In this document: in pieces, positions 40,764 to 48,876 of the stretch
Layout of the letters: the number at the start of each line of letters is the position of its first letter
How positions within the stretch are numbered: the first letter of the stretch is position 1
Assembly (NCBI GenBank): GCA_022827345.1
Contig: JAJDTB010000073.1
Coordinates: 1-64,000, forward strand
DNA length: 64,000 nt
Direction: 5' to 3'
From: Gemmatimonadota bacterium
GTDB taxonomy: Bacteria > Gemmatimonadota > Gemmatimonadetes > Longimicrobiales > Gaopeijiaceae
The notes under the pieces: generated by a model
The model's database searches: none
Told to the model about the DNA's origin: nothing
What the model saw: the letters and a program-made list of their open reading frames with translations, nothing else
Program-made: the position numbers and the translations under genes

Positions 40764-43217
40764 ATGACGATCCGTCCCTTCGCCGCCGCAATCCTCACGC
40801 TCAATTTCCTGCTTGCGCAGCCATCCGACCGGTTGGCCGCGCAGGACGCCTACCGCACCCCTCCCCCCGATGTCGTCGGCATCCTGGACGCCGCCCCCTT
40901 CCCCCAGGCGGTGGTGAGTCCATCCGGCGACTGGATGATCCTCGCGCACGGCGAGAGCATGCCCGGGATCGAGGATCTGGCGGCGCCGATGTTGCGGCTC
41001 GCCGGGCGCCGGATCAGTCCGGTGACCAACGGCATGCACGCCGCGCCGCCCTTCGTGCGCTTCTCGGTCGTCGACCTGGACGGTGGTGACGCGCGGGATG
41101 TGACCGGTGCCGAGGACGGCCTGGGTGTGCCCATGTGGTCGCCCTCCGGCGGCACCTTCGCCTTCACGCGAACGACCACCGACGGCGTCGCCCTGTGGCT
41201 GGCCGACACAGAGACGGGCGCCGCCCGCGCGCTGACGGGCCCCTCGCTCAATGGCGCCCGGGGCGAGCCCTGCTCCTGGATGCCCGGCGGCGGCTCCCTG
41301 CTCTGCCACTTCGTGCCCGACGACCGCGGCGCCGCACCCGAACCGGGGGCGATCCCCATCGGGCCCGTCATCCAGGAGTCCGGCGGCGAGGCTGCCCCGT
41401 CCTGGACCTTCCAGGATCTGCTTGAAGATGCCCACGACGAGGCGCTGTTCGACTACTACCTGACGTCGCAGCCGGCCATCGTCGACGCAGGCTCCGGAGC
41501 CACACGGCCCATCGGCGCACCGGCCGTCTACGAATCCCTGGAGCCGTCACCCAGCGGCGAGTACTTCCTCTCGGTCCGCACGGTGCGTCCCTACTCGTAC
41601 CTGGTGCCCGACTCCCGCTTCGCCAAGGAGGTGGAGGTCCTCGGCGGCGACGGCGCGCCCCTCCGCACCCTCGCCACCCTGCCCCTGGACGAAGGCGGCC
41701 CGGAACACCTCGGCTTTCGCCGCGCCGGCCTCCGCCAGTTCTCGTGGCGCCCCGGGGTGCCCGCCACCCTGGCCTACGTGGAAGCTCTCGACGGCGGCAA
41801 TCCATCGCGCGACGTGCCCCACCGCGACCGCGTGCTGACCCTCGCGGCGCCCTTCGAGGGGGACGGCACCGAACTCATCCGCACCGAACACCGCCTGGGT
41901 TCGGGAGCCTTCGGGTTTGGCTACCCGGTCCTGTGGGGCGAGGACGGCCAGACCGCCCTGGTCTACGAATTCGACTGGCCGACAAGGCGGACCCGTGCCT
42001 GGACCGTTCAGGCCTCCGCCGCCGGCACCGAGCCCGCACTTCTCTGGGACCGGAGCACCGACGACTGGTACGGCAATCCCGGCGACCCGGTCATGACTCA
42101 GGACGGGGCGGGCAAGCCCGTGGTCCGAATGGCCGGCACCAGCATCTTCCTGGCCGGCCCCGGCGGATCTCCCGAAGGCGACCGGCCCTTCCTGGACCGC
42201 CTGGACCTCGCAGCCGCTCAGCTGCAGCGGCTCTTCCACTCGGGCGCGGACGCCTACGAGACGGTCGTCGGCCTGGCGGACGCACGGGCCGGACGCATCG
42301 TCATCCGCCGCGAGACCAGCGAGGAGCCCCCCAACTACCACCTCGTCACCACCAGCGACGGCGGCCGCACCGCCCTCACGTCATTCCCCAACCCCCAGCC
42401 CCAGCTCGCGGGCATCACCAAGAGCAAGATCTACTACGAGCGCGACGACGGCATCCCCCTCTCGGGCGAGCTGTATCTGCCCGCCGGCTACGAACCCGGC
42501 ACGCGTCTCCCGGTGCTGGTGTGGGCCTACCCGCGCGAGTTCGCGGACGAGGACGGGGCGGGGCAGGTCCGGGGTTCGGCCCACCGCTTCACGACTATCT
42601 CCGGCGCTTCGCACCTCCTGCTCCTCACGCAGGGTTATGCGGTGCTGAACGACGCCGCGATGCCGATCGTCGGCGGCTTCACGGCGAACGACACCTACGT
42701 GGAGCAGCTGGTGGCCAACGGCAGGGCCGCGGTGGACAAGCTCGTCGAGATGGGCGTCGCCGACCGCGACCGGATCGGGATCGCCGGCCACAGCTACGGC
42801 GCCTTCATGACTGCCAACATGCTGGCCCACTCCGACGATTTCGCCGCCGGGATCGCGCGCAGCGGCGCCTTCAACCGGAGCCTCACGCCCTTCGGCTTCC
42901 AGTACGAGCGCCGCACCTTCTGGGAGGCGCCCGAGGTCTACTTCCGCATGTCGGCCTTCATGCACGCCGAGAAGATCAACGAGCCTCTGCTCCTCACCCA
43001 CGGCGTCATCGACAACAACTCCGGGACCTTCCCCGTGCAGTCCGAGCGGATGTACCACGCGGTGAAGGGCCTGGGCGGCACCGTCCGCCTGGTGATGCTG
43101 CCGCACGAGAGCCACGGCTACCGCGCCCGCGAATCGGTCCTGCACACCGTATGGGAGATGTTCGACTGGATGCGGCGTCATGTGGAGGAGCGGCAGCGGG
43201 AGTTGATTCCCGAATGA
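40764..43217 (+). CDS. S9 prolyl-oligopeptidase family, glutamyl-endopeptidase-like
   Basis: 817 aa with a Sec signal ending near RLAAQ and AGGAG 9 bp before the ATG. The first 560 residues form a beta-propeller with GIEDLAAPMLRLAGRRI near the N-terminus, typical of the S9D group that includes plastid glutamyl endopeptidase. The catalytic domain has the triad Ser677 (GHSYGAF), Asp750 (GVIDNNSG) and His784 (HESHGY), with VLVWAYPREFADEDGAGQVRGS before it. It is predicted to cut peptides in the periplasm or outside. Its stop overlaps the next gene by ATGA, coupling it to the class A hydrolase. Confidence 0.88.
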   Translation: MTIRPFAAAILTLNFLLAQPSDRLAAQDAYRTPPPDVVGILDAAPFPQAVVSPSGDWMILAHGESMPGIEDLAAPMLRLAGRRISPVTNGMHAAPPFVRFSVVDLDGGDARDVTGAEDGLGVPMWSPSGGTFAFTRTTTDGVALWLADTETGAARALTGPSLNGARGEPCSWMPGGGSLLCHFVPDDRGAAPEPGAIPIGPVIQESGGEAAPSWTFQDLLEDAHDEALFDYYLTSQPAIVDAGSGATRPIGAPAVYESLEPSPSGEYFLSVRTVRPYSYLVPDSRFAKEVEVLGGDGAPLRTLATLPLDEGGPEHLGFRRAGLRQFSWRPGVPATLAYVEALDGGNPSRDVPHRDRVLTLAAPFEGDGTELIRTEHRLGSGAFGFGYPVLWGEDGQTALVYEFDWPTRRTRAWTVQASAAGTEPALLWDRSTDDWYGNPGDPVMTQDGAGKPVVRMAGTSIFLAGPGGSPEGDRPFLDRLDLAAAQLQRLFHSGADAYETVVGLADARAGRIVIRRETSEEPPNYHLVTTSDGGRTALTSFPNPQPQLAGITKSKIYYERDDGIPLSGELYLPAGYEPGTRLPVLVWAYPREFADEDGAGQVRGSAHRFTTISGASHLLLLTQGYAVLNDAAMPIVGGFTANDTYVEQLVANGRAAVDKLVEMGVADRDRIGIAGHSYGAFMTANMLAHSDDFAAGIARSGAFNRSLTPFGFQYERRTFWEAPEVYFRMSAFMHAEKINEPLLLTHGVIDNNSGTFPVQSERMYHAVKGLGGTVRLVMLPHESHGYRARESVLHTVWEMFDWMRRHVEERQRELIPE

Positions 43218-44212
43218 ACCGGTTATCAACCTCAGGCAGGCGCCCCGGGAGAACCGCCATGTTCCGTGCGGAGATTGCCGCCGTGCTCCTTACCGCCGCC
43301 CTCATCCCCCCCACCACCCAACCCGCGCTCGCCCAGGAGGCCCACCGGGAGATCCTGGCGGCCAAGTACCAGGAGGCGCTGGACGAAATCGCGTGGGAGC
43401 TTCCCGGCGTCATGGGAATCGCCGTCATCGATCTTGCGGGCGAGCGCGTGTTCGGCGTGAACGAGGCGCTCGTCTTTCCCCAGGGGAGCGCCATCAAGGT
43501 CTCGGTTCTGGTCGCGATGTACGTGCGGCAGGCGCGCGGCGAGATGGACGTCGACCGGCCGGTCGCGATCCGGGCCGAGGAGCGGGTGGGCGGCAGCGGT
43601 TACATCCGGCACTTCGGCGACGGCACCTCGTCGCTCTCGCTGCACGACCTGGCCGTCATGATGATCACCGTCTCCGACAACATGGCGACGAACATGCTGA
43701 TCGACCGGGTGGGGATGGAGAACGTCACCGCCATCATGGCCGAGCTGGGCCTGCCCGGCACCCGCCTGCAGCGCAAGATGATCCGACAGGAACAGAGTGC
43801 CCGGGGCAACGAGAACCTCTCCACCCCGCTCGAGGCCGCGACCCTCATGCGGCGCATCCTCGAATGCGACCTGCCGATGCCCACCGAAGATTGCCGCGAA
43901 ATGCAGGCCGTCCTCGCCATTCCGCACGCCGGCCCGATCCAGGACGGCACCGGTCCGGGCGTGCGCGTGCTCCAGAAGACCGGTTCGATCGCCGGCGTCC
44001 GCACCTCGTGGGGCGTGGTCGACCTCGAGGGGCGCCCGTACGCGCTCGCGGTCATGGGCAACTACGGCGAGACGCCCGAGATCTCGGCCGAGATCGAAAC
44101 CGTCGCTGCCCTCAGCTACTGGTATTTCACCCGGCTTGCCGGCGCGACCGAGTACGGTACTCGCGTGCCCGTGGACCTGCTCGAGAGGATCAGGCGCCGC
44201 CAGCCTCGCTGA
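43214..44212 (+). CDS. Class A beta-lactamase-fold serine hydrolase
   Basis: 332 aa from ATG 43214, overlapping the S9 stop; an internal ATG at 43259 would give a shorter signal. The signal peptide ends near PALAQ. Class A motifs: SAIK (S-x-x-K, about residues 91-94, in FPQGSAIKVSVL), SDN (about 155, VSDNMATNMLIDRVG) and KTG (about 258, LQKTGSIAGVRT). The omega-loop region reads ARGNENLSTPLEAATL rather than the strict ExxLN, as in the broad Beta-lactamase2 family. It could be a beta-lactamase or a peptidoglycan/peptide hydrolase. Genetic linkage with S9 and zinc peptidases favours the latter, by context only. Confidence 0.85.
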   Translation: MNRLSTSGRRPGRTAMFRAEIAAVLLTAALIPPTTQPALAQEAHREILAAKYQEALDEIAWELPGVMGIAVIDLAGERVFGVNEALVFPQGSAIKVSVLVAMYVRQARGEMDVDRPVAIRAEERVGGSGYIRHFGDGTSSLSLHDLAVMMITVSDNMATNMLIDRVGMENVTAIMAELGLPGTRLQRKMIRQEQSARGNENLSTPLEAATLMRRILECDLPMPTEDCREMQAVLAIPHAGPIQDGTGPGVRVLQKTGSIAGVRTSWGVVDLEGRPYALAVMGNYGETPEISAEIETVAALSYWYFTRLAGATEYGTRVPVDLLERIRRRQPR

Positions 44213-44314
44213 CAGGCCGGCCACCTTGTCCATTACGAAGTACGCAGGTTGGGACAACAAGCCTTGAGCCCCTGTGCCTGCCACCTCCTCAGCCCCGAAA
44301 AGGACTGTCCGACA

Positions 44315-46840
44315 ATGCGCCCAGTGAACACCGCCATCCCGCATCTGCCCCCTCGGTCTCCCGTGGCGGCCGCAGCCGCGCTCTTCCTCGCCGCGGCCCT
44401 CCTCTTCCCGCCAATCCCCGCGGCCACCCAGGCACCCGCGGCCGCCGGCCCCCTCCCGACCATCGCCGACTACACGCGCGGCATGGACGCCCAGCCCGGC
44501 TACTTCCCGCTCTACTGGGACGACGCCGGAGGCCGGCTCCTCCTCGAGGTGGGCCGCTGGGACGAACAGTTCCTCTACCTGACGTCGCTTGCGACCGGGG
44601 TCGGCTCCAACGCGCTGGGACTCGACCGCGGCAACATCCAGAGCGCGTACCTGGCCCACTTCGAGCGGGTTGGGCCGAAGGTGCTGCTCGTTCTCGACAA
44701 CCCTGGCTTCCGCGCGGAGACCGATCCGACCGACGCGCTCGTGCGGTCCGTCGAGGAGTCGTTTCCGACCTCGACGGTCGGCGGCTTCACGGCGGTCGCC
44801 GAGGAGGACGGGCGGACGCTGGTCGACGCGACCTCGTTCTTCCTGCGCGATGTCGTCGGGATCGCGGCCCGGCTGCAGGCGGCGAACCAGGGCGCCTACC
44901 GGCTCGATGCGAATCGGAGCGCCATCTTCCTGCCCCGCACGAAGGCGTTCCCGGAGAACACCGAGGTGGAAGCGTCGCTCACCTTCGAGAGCGATCGTCC
45001 GGGGGGCGAGATTCAGCGCCACACACCGGACGGGCGGGCGATGACGCTGCGGCAGCATCATTCGCTGGTGATGCTCCCCGACGACGGCTACACGCCCCGC
45101 CGCTTCGACCCCAGGATCGGGGTCTTCGCCACCGGCTATTTCGACTTCGGCAAACCCTTCGACGACGACTACCAGACGGCGCTGGCGAGGCGCCACCGGC
45201 TGGTCAAGGCCGATCCGGCGGCGGAGATGAGCGAGGCGGTCGAGCCGATCGTCTACTACCTCGATCCAGCGGTGCCCGAGCCGTACCGCACGGCATTCAA
45301 GATCGGAGGCGTGTGGTGGAACCAGGTGTTCGAGGCGGCGGGGTTCATCGACGCCTTCCGCATCGAGGACATGCCGGCGGACATGGACCCGATGGACGCG
45401 CGCTACCATGTCATCCAATGGGTGCACCGGACGCAGGCGGGCTCGTCGATCGGGCCGTCGTTCACCGATCCCCGCACGGGAGAGATCATCAAGGCGGCGG
45501 TGCGGATGGACTCGTACCGGTCGCTCGCCAACTACAACACTTTTGCAGGGGCGGCCGGGGTGGACGGCGACTGGTACGCGGGCGCGCCGCCGGGCGTCGA
45601 CGGCGAGGAGTTCGTGATGATGCGCCGCCGGCAGCACTCGGCCCACGAGATCGGGCACACGCTGGGGCTCGCCCACAACTTCATCTCGATCAGCGACGGG
45701 CACGCGTCCGTGATGGACTATCCCGCGCCGGTGATCGAACTGCGCGATGGGCGCCTCGACCTGTCCGGGGCCTATCGTGCCGGCCCTGGGGCGTACGACA
45801 CGCTCGCGATCCGGTACGCCTATGCGTCGCCGCCTCCCGGCGAGAGCGAGGAGATGTTCCTGGGCGGCCTGCTCCTCGAGGCGCAGGAGCGCGGCTGGCG
45901 CTTCATCACGAACCCGGATGCCGGTGCCGACAACTCGTACCCGGATGCGACCTGGTGGATCAATGGGAGCGACGTGCTCGACGAGTTCGAACGCGTGAGC
46001 GAGGTCCGGCGCTTCATGATCGACTCCTTCGACGAGCGCGCGATCGAGCCGGGCGAGCCGATGCACAAGCTGCGGGAGCGCTTCGCGCCGGTGTACTTCA
46101 GCCACCGCGCCACGTACGAGGCCGCGATCAAGACGATCGGCGGGATGGAGTACACCTACGGGGTGCGCGGCGACATTCTGCCGGTGACGGAGCTGGTGCC
46201 GGCGGACCGGGTGCGGCGGGCGATGGGGCTGCTGAGCGATGCGCTGGCCCCCGAGCAGCTCGCGATACCGGAGTCGGTGCTGGAGATCATGGCGCCCCGG
46301 TCGTTCGGGTGGGTGACGGGCGGGCCGGCGTGGTCGAATCGGGCGGGTCCGGCCTTCGATCAGATCGGGGCTGCGACTACCGTCGCGAGCGAGATCGTCG
46401 GCGGGGTGCTGGCGCCTGGCCGCACGGCGCGTGTGGTGGCGTTCCACGCCCGTGACCCGTCGCTGCCGAGTCTTGAGGAGGTGGTGGCGCGGCTGGTGGA
46501 TGATGCGTGGGACCGGTCCGGGAATGCAGCCGAAGCTGCGCTGGTGCGCGTGGTCCAGAACGTCGTCGTGGACGAGTTGCTGGCTCTGGCGGCGAACGAG
46601 GCGGCGACCACCGAGGCACGCGCGGCGGCTGAATGGGGACTCCGGCGCGCCCAGTCTCGCGCGGCGTCCGACTCCGCCACAGGCGACTCCGCCGATCCAA
46701 CGGGTGCGACCGTGGTGGCGCACGCCGAGCGGGTCGTCAGCACGATCGATCGCTACTTCGAGCGACCGTGGGCGGCTGGTGAGCGTACCGAAGCGCCGCA
46801 GGGTCCGGGGTGGGCGCGGGATCGGCCGGTCGGCCACTGA
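44315..46840 (+). CDS. Zinc-dependent metalloprotease (DUF5117/DUF4953 type)
   Basis: 841 aa from ATG 44315; the frame runs back to a TTG at 44249, but only this start yields a proper signal (alanine-rich, ending near AATQAPA). The N-terminal DUF5118/5117-like part includes DYTRGMDAQPGYFPLYWDD and RTKAFPENTEVEASLTF. The catalytic motif HEIGHTLGLAH (His444, Glu445, His448, His454) is a metzincin-type HExxHxxGxxH, followed by SVMDYPAP as the Met-turn. The C-terminal DUF4953-like region ends with helical repeats. These large exported proteases are frequent in Bacteroidota and Gemmatimonadota, and probably degrade extracellular proteins. The gene converges with fabH across a 184-bp gap rich in palindromes. 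Confidence 0.88.
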   Translation: MRPVNTAIPHLPPRSPVAAAAALFLAAALLFPPIPAATQAPAAAGPLPTIADYTRGMDAQPGYFPLYWDDAGGRLLLEVGRWDEQFLYLTSLATGVGSNALGLDRGNIQSAYLAHFERVGPKVLLVLDNPGFRAETDPTDALVRSVEESFPTSTVGGFTAVAEEDGRTLVDATSFFLRDVVGIAARLQAANQGAYRLDANRSAIFLPRTKAFPENTEVEASLTFESDRPGGEIQRHTPDGRAMTLRQHHSLVMLPDDGYTPRRFDPRIGVFATGYFDFGKPFDDDYQTALARRHRLVKADPAAEMSEAVEPIVYYLDPAVPEPYRTAFKIGGVWWNQVFEAAGFIDAFRIEDMPADMDPMDARYHVIQWVHRTQAGSSIGPSFTDPRTGEIIKAAVRMDSYRSLANYNTFAGAAGVDGDWYAGAPPGVDGEEFVMMRRRQHSAHEIGHTLGLAHNFISISDGHASVMDYPAPVIELRDGRLDLSGAYRAGPGAYDTLAIRYAYASPPPGESEEMFLGGLLLEAQERGWRFITNPDAGADNSYPDATWWINGSDVLDEFERVSEVRRFMIDSFDERAIEPGEPMHKLRERFAPVYFSHRATYEAAIKTIGGMEYTYGVRGDILPVTELVPADRVRRAMGLLSDALAPEQLAIPESVLEIMAPRSFGWVTGGPAWSNRAGPAFDQIGAATTVASEIVGGVLAPGRTARVVAFHARDPSLPSLEEVVARLVDDAWDRSGNAAEAALVRVVQNVVVDELLALAANEAATTEARAAAEWGLRRAQSRAASDSATGDSADPTGATVVAHAERVVSTIDRYFERPWAAGERTEAPQGPGWARDRPVGH

Positions 46841-46868
46841 CGAGCATTCCTGGCTGCCGGAGACAGAA

Positions 46869-46909
46869 ATGTATACCAAACATGACATTATGTAAAGAAA
46901 ACATTACAT
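46869..46909. promoter_or_regulatory. Tandem dyad element, copy 5 (orphan, between convergent genes)
   Basis: Dyads 46869-46888 (ATGTATAC...CATGACAT) and 46890-46909 (ATGTAAAG...CATTACAT), all four ATGT/ACAT half-sites intact, 21 bp apart. It lies 28 bp after the protease stop and 115 bp before the end of fabH, so neither flanking gene is downstream of it. It could mark an unannotated transcript or the remnant promoter of a lost gene. Confidence 0.6.
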
Positions 46910-46912
46910 ATA

Positions 46913-47017
46913 GCGTTTCAGCTGAAACGTTTTGCGCTTCGCCGTGGGGAGGCTCGGCGTTTCAGACTGAAACGTTTTCGATTCGTTGCGGGTTGGCCCC
47001 GCGTTTCACCTGCAACG
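46913..47017. repeat. Three palindromes at exact 44-bp spacing, possible tandem terminators
   Basis: CGTTTCAGCTGAAACG (46914-46929, perfect), CGTTTCAGACTGAAACG (46958-46974, perfect arms) and a degenerate CGTTTCACCTGCAACG (47002-47017) start exactly 44 bp apart. The first two are followed by TTTT. Each of the first two 44-bp units also holds a small GC hairpin (CGCCG/CGGCG; GCGGG/CCCGC). Placed between convergent genes, they could act as terminators for the plus-strand protease gene, or as operator sites. Confidence 0.55.
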
Positions 47018-47024
47018 CCTTCAG

Positions 47025-48032
47025 TCAGAACCGCAACAACACCGCCGCCCAGTGAAACCCGGCCCCAAAGGCCGTCAGCAGGACCAGGTCGCCCGGCTTG
47101 ATCCGCCCCTGATCCCGAGCCTCCCACAGGGCTACGGGGACGGACGCGGAGCCCGTGTTGCCGTACTCCTGGACGTTGATGAAGACGCGCTCGTCGGATA
47201 GGCCCAGGCGCGCCGCGACCGCGTTCAGGATGCGCAGGTTCGCCTGGTGCGGTACGACGAGCGCCACGTCGTCCAGGGAAACGCCGGCCTTGGCCACCAC
47301 CTCGAGCGACGCCGCGCTCATCCGGTGAACGGCCTGGCGGAAGACCTCGCGTCCGTCCATCACGAGGTTCTTGTGAAGGCCCTGCCGCACGCGCTCCATG
47401 GTGACGGGCTGGCGGGTGCCTCCAGTCTCCAGTCCGAGGATGTCGCTCTTGGTGCCGTCCGTGCCCGCGGTGGCGGCCAGGATCTCGACCGCGCCCGGGC
47501 CTTGACCCACCACCGCCGCGCCGGCCGCGTCGCCGAAGAGCACGCAGGTGTTGCGGTCCTTCCAGTTCATGAGCCGGGTGATCAGCTCCACACCGATCAC
47601 CAGCATCCGGCGTCCGTTCGCGAGGGCCCGTGAGCGCGCGATGTCCAGCGCCAGGACGAAGCCCGCGCAGCCGCTGCCGGCGAGGTCGTAGCACGGGATG
47701 TTGCCGACGCCGAGGCGGGCCTGCACGTACGCCGCCGTGTCGGGGGCAAAGACCTCGGGCGTGTCTGTCGCCAGCACGATCTCGTCGATATCCGCAGGCT
47801 CAAAGGCGCCGTCCGCCAGAGCTGCGCGGGCAGCGGCCAGCGCCAGATCGGCCGTGCTTTCTTCATCCCCTGCAATCCGCCGCGTACGAATCCCGGTGCG
47901 GGCCACGATCCACTCGTCCGACGTGTCGACGTGCTCGGACCATTCGTCGTTCGTCATCACGCGCTCGGGGAGGTAGACGCCCAGGCCGAGGAGTCCGATG
48001 GGGTGCCGGTTGCGCGTGTCTTGCGTGTCCAT
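47025..48032 (-). CDS. fabH: Beta-ketoacyl-ACP synthase III
   Basis: 335 aa, normal family length. The catalytic triad is present: Cys122 (GSGCAGF), His262 (PHQANLRIL) and Asn292 (YGNTGSAS). Other FabH markers include TNDEWSEHVDTSDEWIVARTGIRTRRIA near the N-terminus and LLTAFGAGFHWAAVLLRF at the end. It condenses acetyl-CoA (or another acyl-CoA) with malonyl-ACP to start fatty-acid chains in the cytoplasm. The primary fabH usually sits with plsX and fabD; here its neighbours are DUF4159, CocE and an Alr-fold protein, so this may be an extra copy with a special acyl starter. The gene lies 12 bp after DUF4159. Confidence 0.9.
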   Translation of the reverse strand: MDTQDTRNRHPIGLLGLGVYLPERVMTNDEWSEHVDTSDEWIVARTGIRTRRIAGDEESTADLALAAARAALADGAFEPADIDEIVLATDTPEVFAPDTAAYVQARLGVGNIPCYDLAGSGCAGFVLALDIARSRALANGRRMLVIGVELITRLMNWKDRNTCVLFGDAAGAAVVGQGPGAVEILAATAGTDGTKSDILGLETGGTRQPVTMERVRQGLHKNLVMDGREVFRQAVHRMSAASLEVVAKAGVSLDDVALVVPHQANLRILNAVAARLGLSDERVFINVQEYGNTGSASVPVALWEARDQGRIKPGDLVLLTAFGAGFHWAAVLLRF

Positions 48033-48044
48033 GTCGTTCCGGCC

Positions 48045-48818
48045 CTAGTGCGTGACCGCGTAGATGAAGTAGTTGACCCCGATCCGGAACGCCTCGCTCG
48101 TGGGGTCGACAGGGTACCAGCCCTCGGCGGCCCACTCCCACAGATCGCCGATGTCGGCGCCGGAGTTGGCGATGGCCAGCAGCCTGCCGTTCGGGTCGTT
48201 GTTCTCAAAGAGGCCAAGGAAGTGGGGGGTGCCGTACTTTCGCGGACCCTCCAGGTAGATGGACAGCGGTTCGAGGTAGTAGAAGGAGTCCCAGATCGGG
48301 TGGGTCTCCTCGATGGGGAGAAAGCGCAGTTCAGGGAAGACTACACCCATCTGGTAGACGAGGTTCGCCATCTCGTGAGCGAAGAAGTCGTCGAAGATGA
48401 CGAGGCCGCCCTTTAACAGGTAGTCGCGAAGGCCGGCCGCCTCGCTCTCGGTGACGCGCCACTCGTCGGGCTCCGACACATAGGCGATCGGGAACTGCGG
48501 GAGGCGCGGATCGTCGAAGGTGAGGACGTTGCCGCCCGCGGGGAGTTCGCGGGTGTCGAAGTGCGTCAGTTCCCGCAGGATCGCGGACATGTTGATGTCG
48601 GCGTCCGGGTAGTCGTGGGCCCAGCCGCCCCAGCCGCGCCACCCGCCGTAGGGCGAGGCGGTCCGGATGCGCACGAAAGTGAGGGAGCCGTCGTAGGGGT
48701 AGTAGGGGCAGCACTGGCCAGCCCCCAGGGTGGCAGTGGGTTCGGGCGCGGGATGGGACACGACCGAGAGCATGGCTACGACGCCCACCATCAGCGCGGT
48801 TCCAGCTCGGGCTAGCAT
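48045..48818 (-). CDS. DUF4159 family exported protein
   Basis: 257 aa with an N-terminal hydrophobic signal (TALMVGVVAMLSVVSHPAP). The DUF4159 domain covers nearly all the rest: LTFVRIRTASPYGG, WAHDYPDADINMSAILRELTHF, FPIAYVSEPDEWRVTESEAAGLRDYLLKGGLVIFDDFFA (a glutamine-amidotransferase-like Rossmann segment) and PIWDSFYYLEPLSIY. Here the domain stands alone as a single exported protein. Function unknown. It lies in a co-directional run with CocE (58 bp upstream) and fabH (12 bp downstream). Confidence 0.85.
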   Translation of the reverse strand: MLARAGTALMVGVVAMLSVVSHPAPEPTATLGAGQCCPYYPYDGSLTFVRIRTASPYGGWRGWGGWAHDYPDADINMSAILRELTHFDTRELPAGGNVLTFDDPRLPQFPIAYVSEPDEWRVTESEAAGLRDYLLKGGLVIFDDFFAHEMANLVYQMGVVFPELRFLPIEETHPIWDSFYYLEPLSIYLEGPRKYGTPHFLGLFENNDPNGRLLAIANSGADIGDLWEWAAEGWYPVDPTSEAFRIGVNYFIYAVTH

Positions 48819-48876
48819 CTGCCTTCGTCTTCCATGGCGTACAATGCGTCCTCCATCCCGCTGTAGGTCGCCCCGG

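Noticed and set aside
43232-46888. 1218-aa minus-strand open frame opposite the class A hydrolase and zinc protease genes
   Set aside because: Composition is Arg/His/Gly/Pro-rich with no domains, while both plus-strand genes have full catalytic motifs; it is a high-GC shadow.
5326-46909. Dyad elements as copies of a MITE or other mobile repeat
   Set aside because: Sequence identity stops at the half-sites, flanks are unrelated, and no target duplication is visible; conservation limited to half-sites fits protein binding.
46913-47017. CRISPR-like repeats (CGTTTCAG palindromes with 27-28 bp between)
   Set aside because: Only three units, the repeat core is 16-17 bp, the third is degenerate, there are no cas genes, and the intervening sequences form hairpins.
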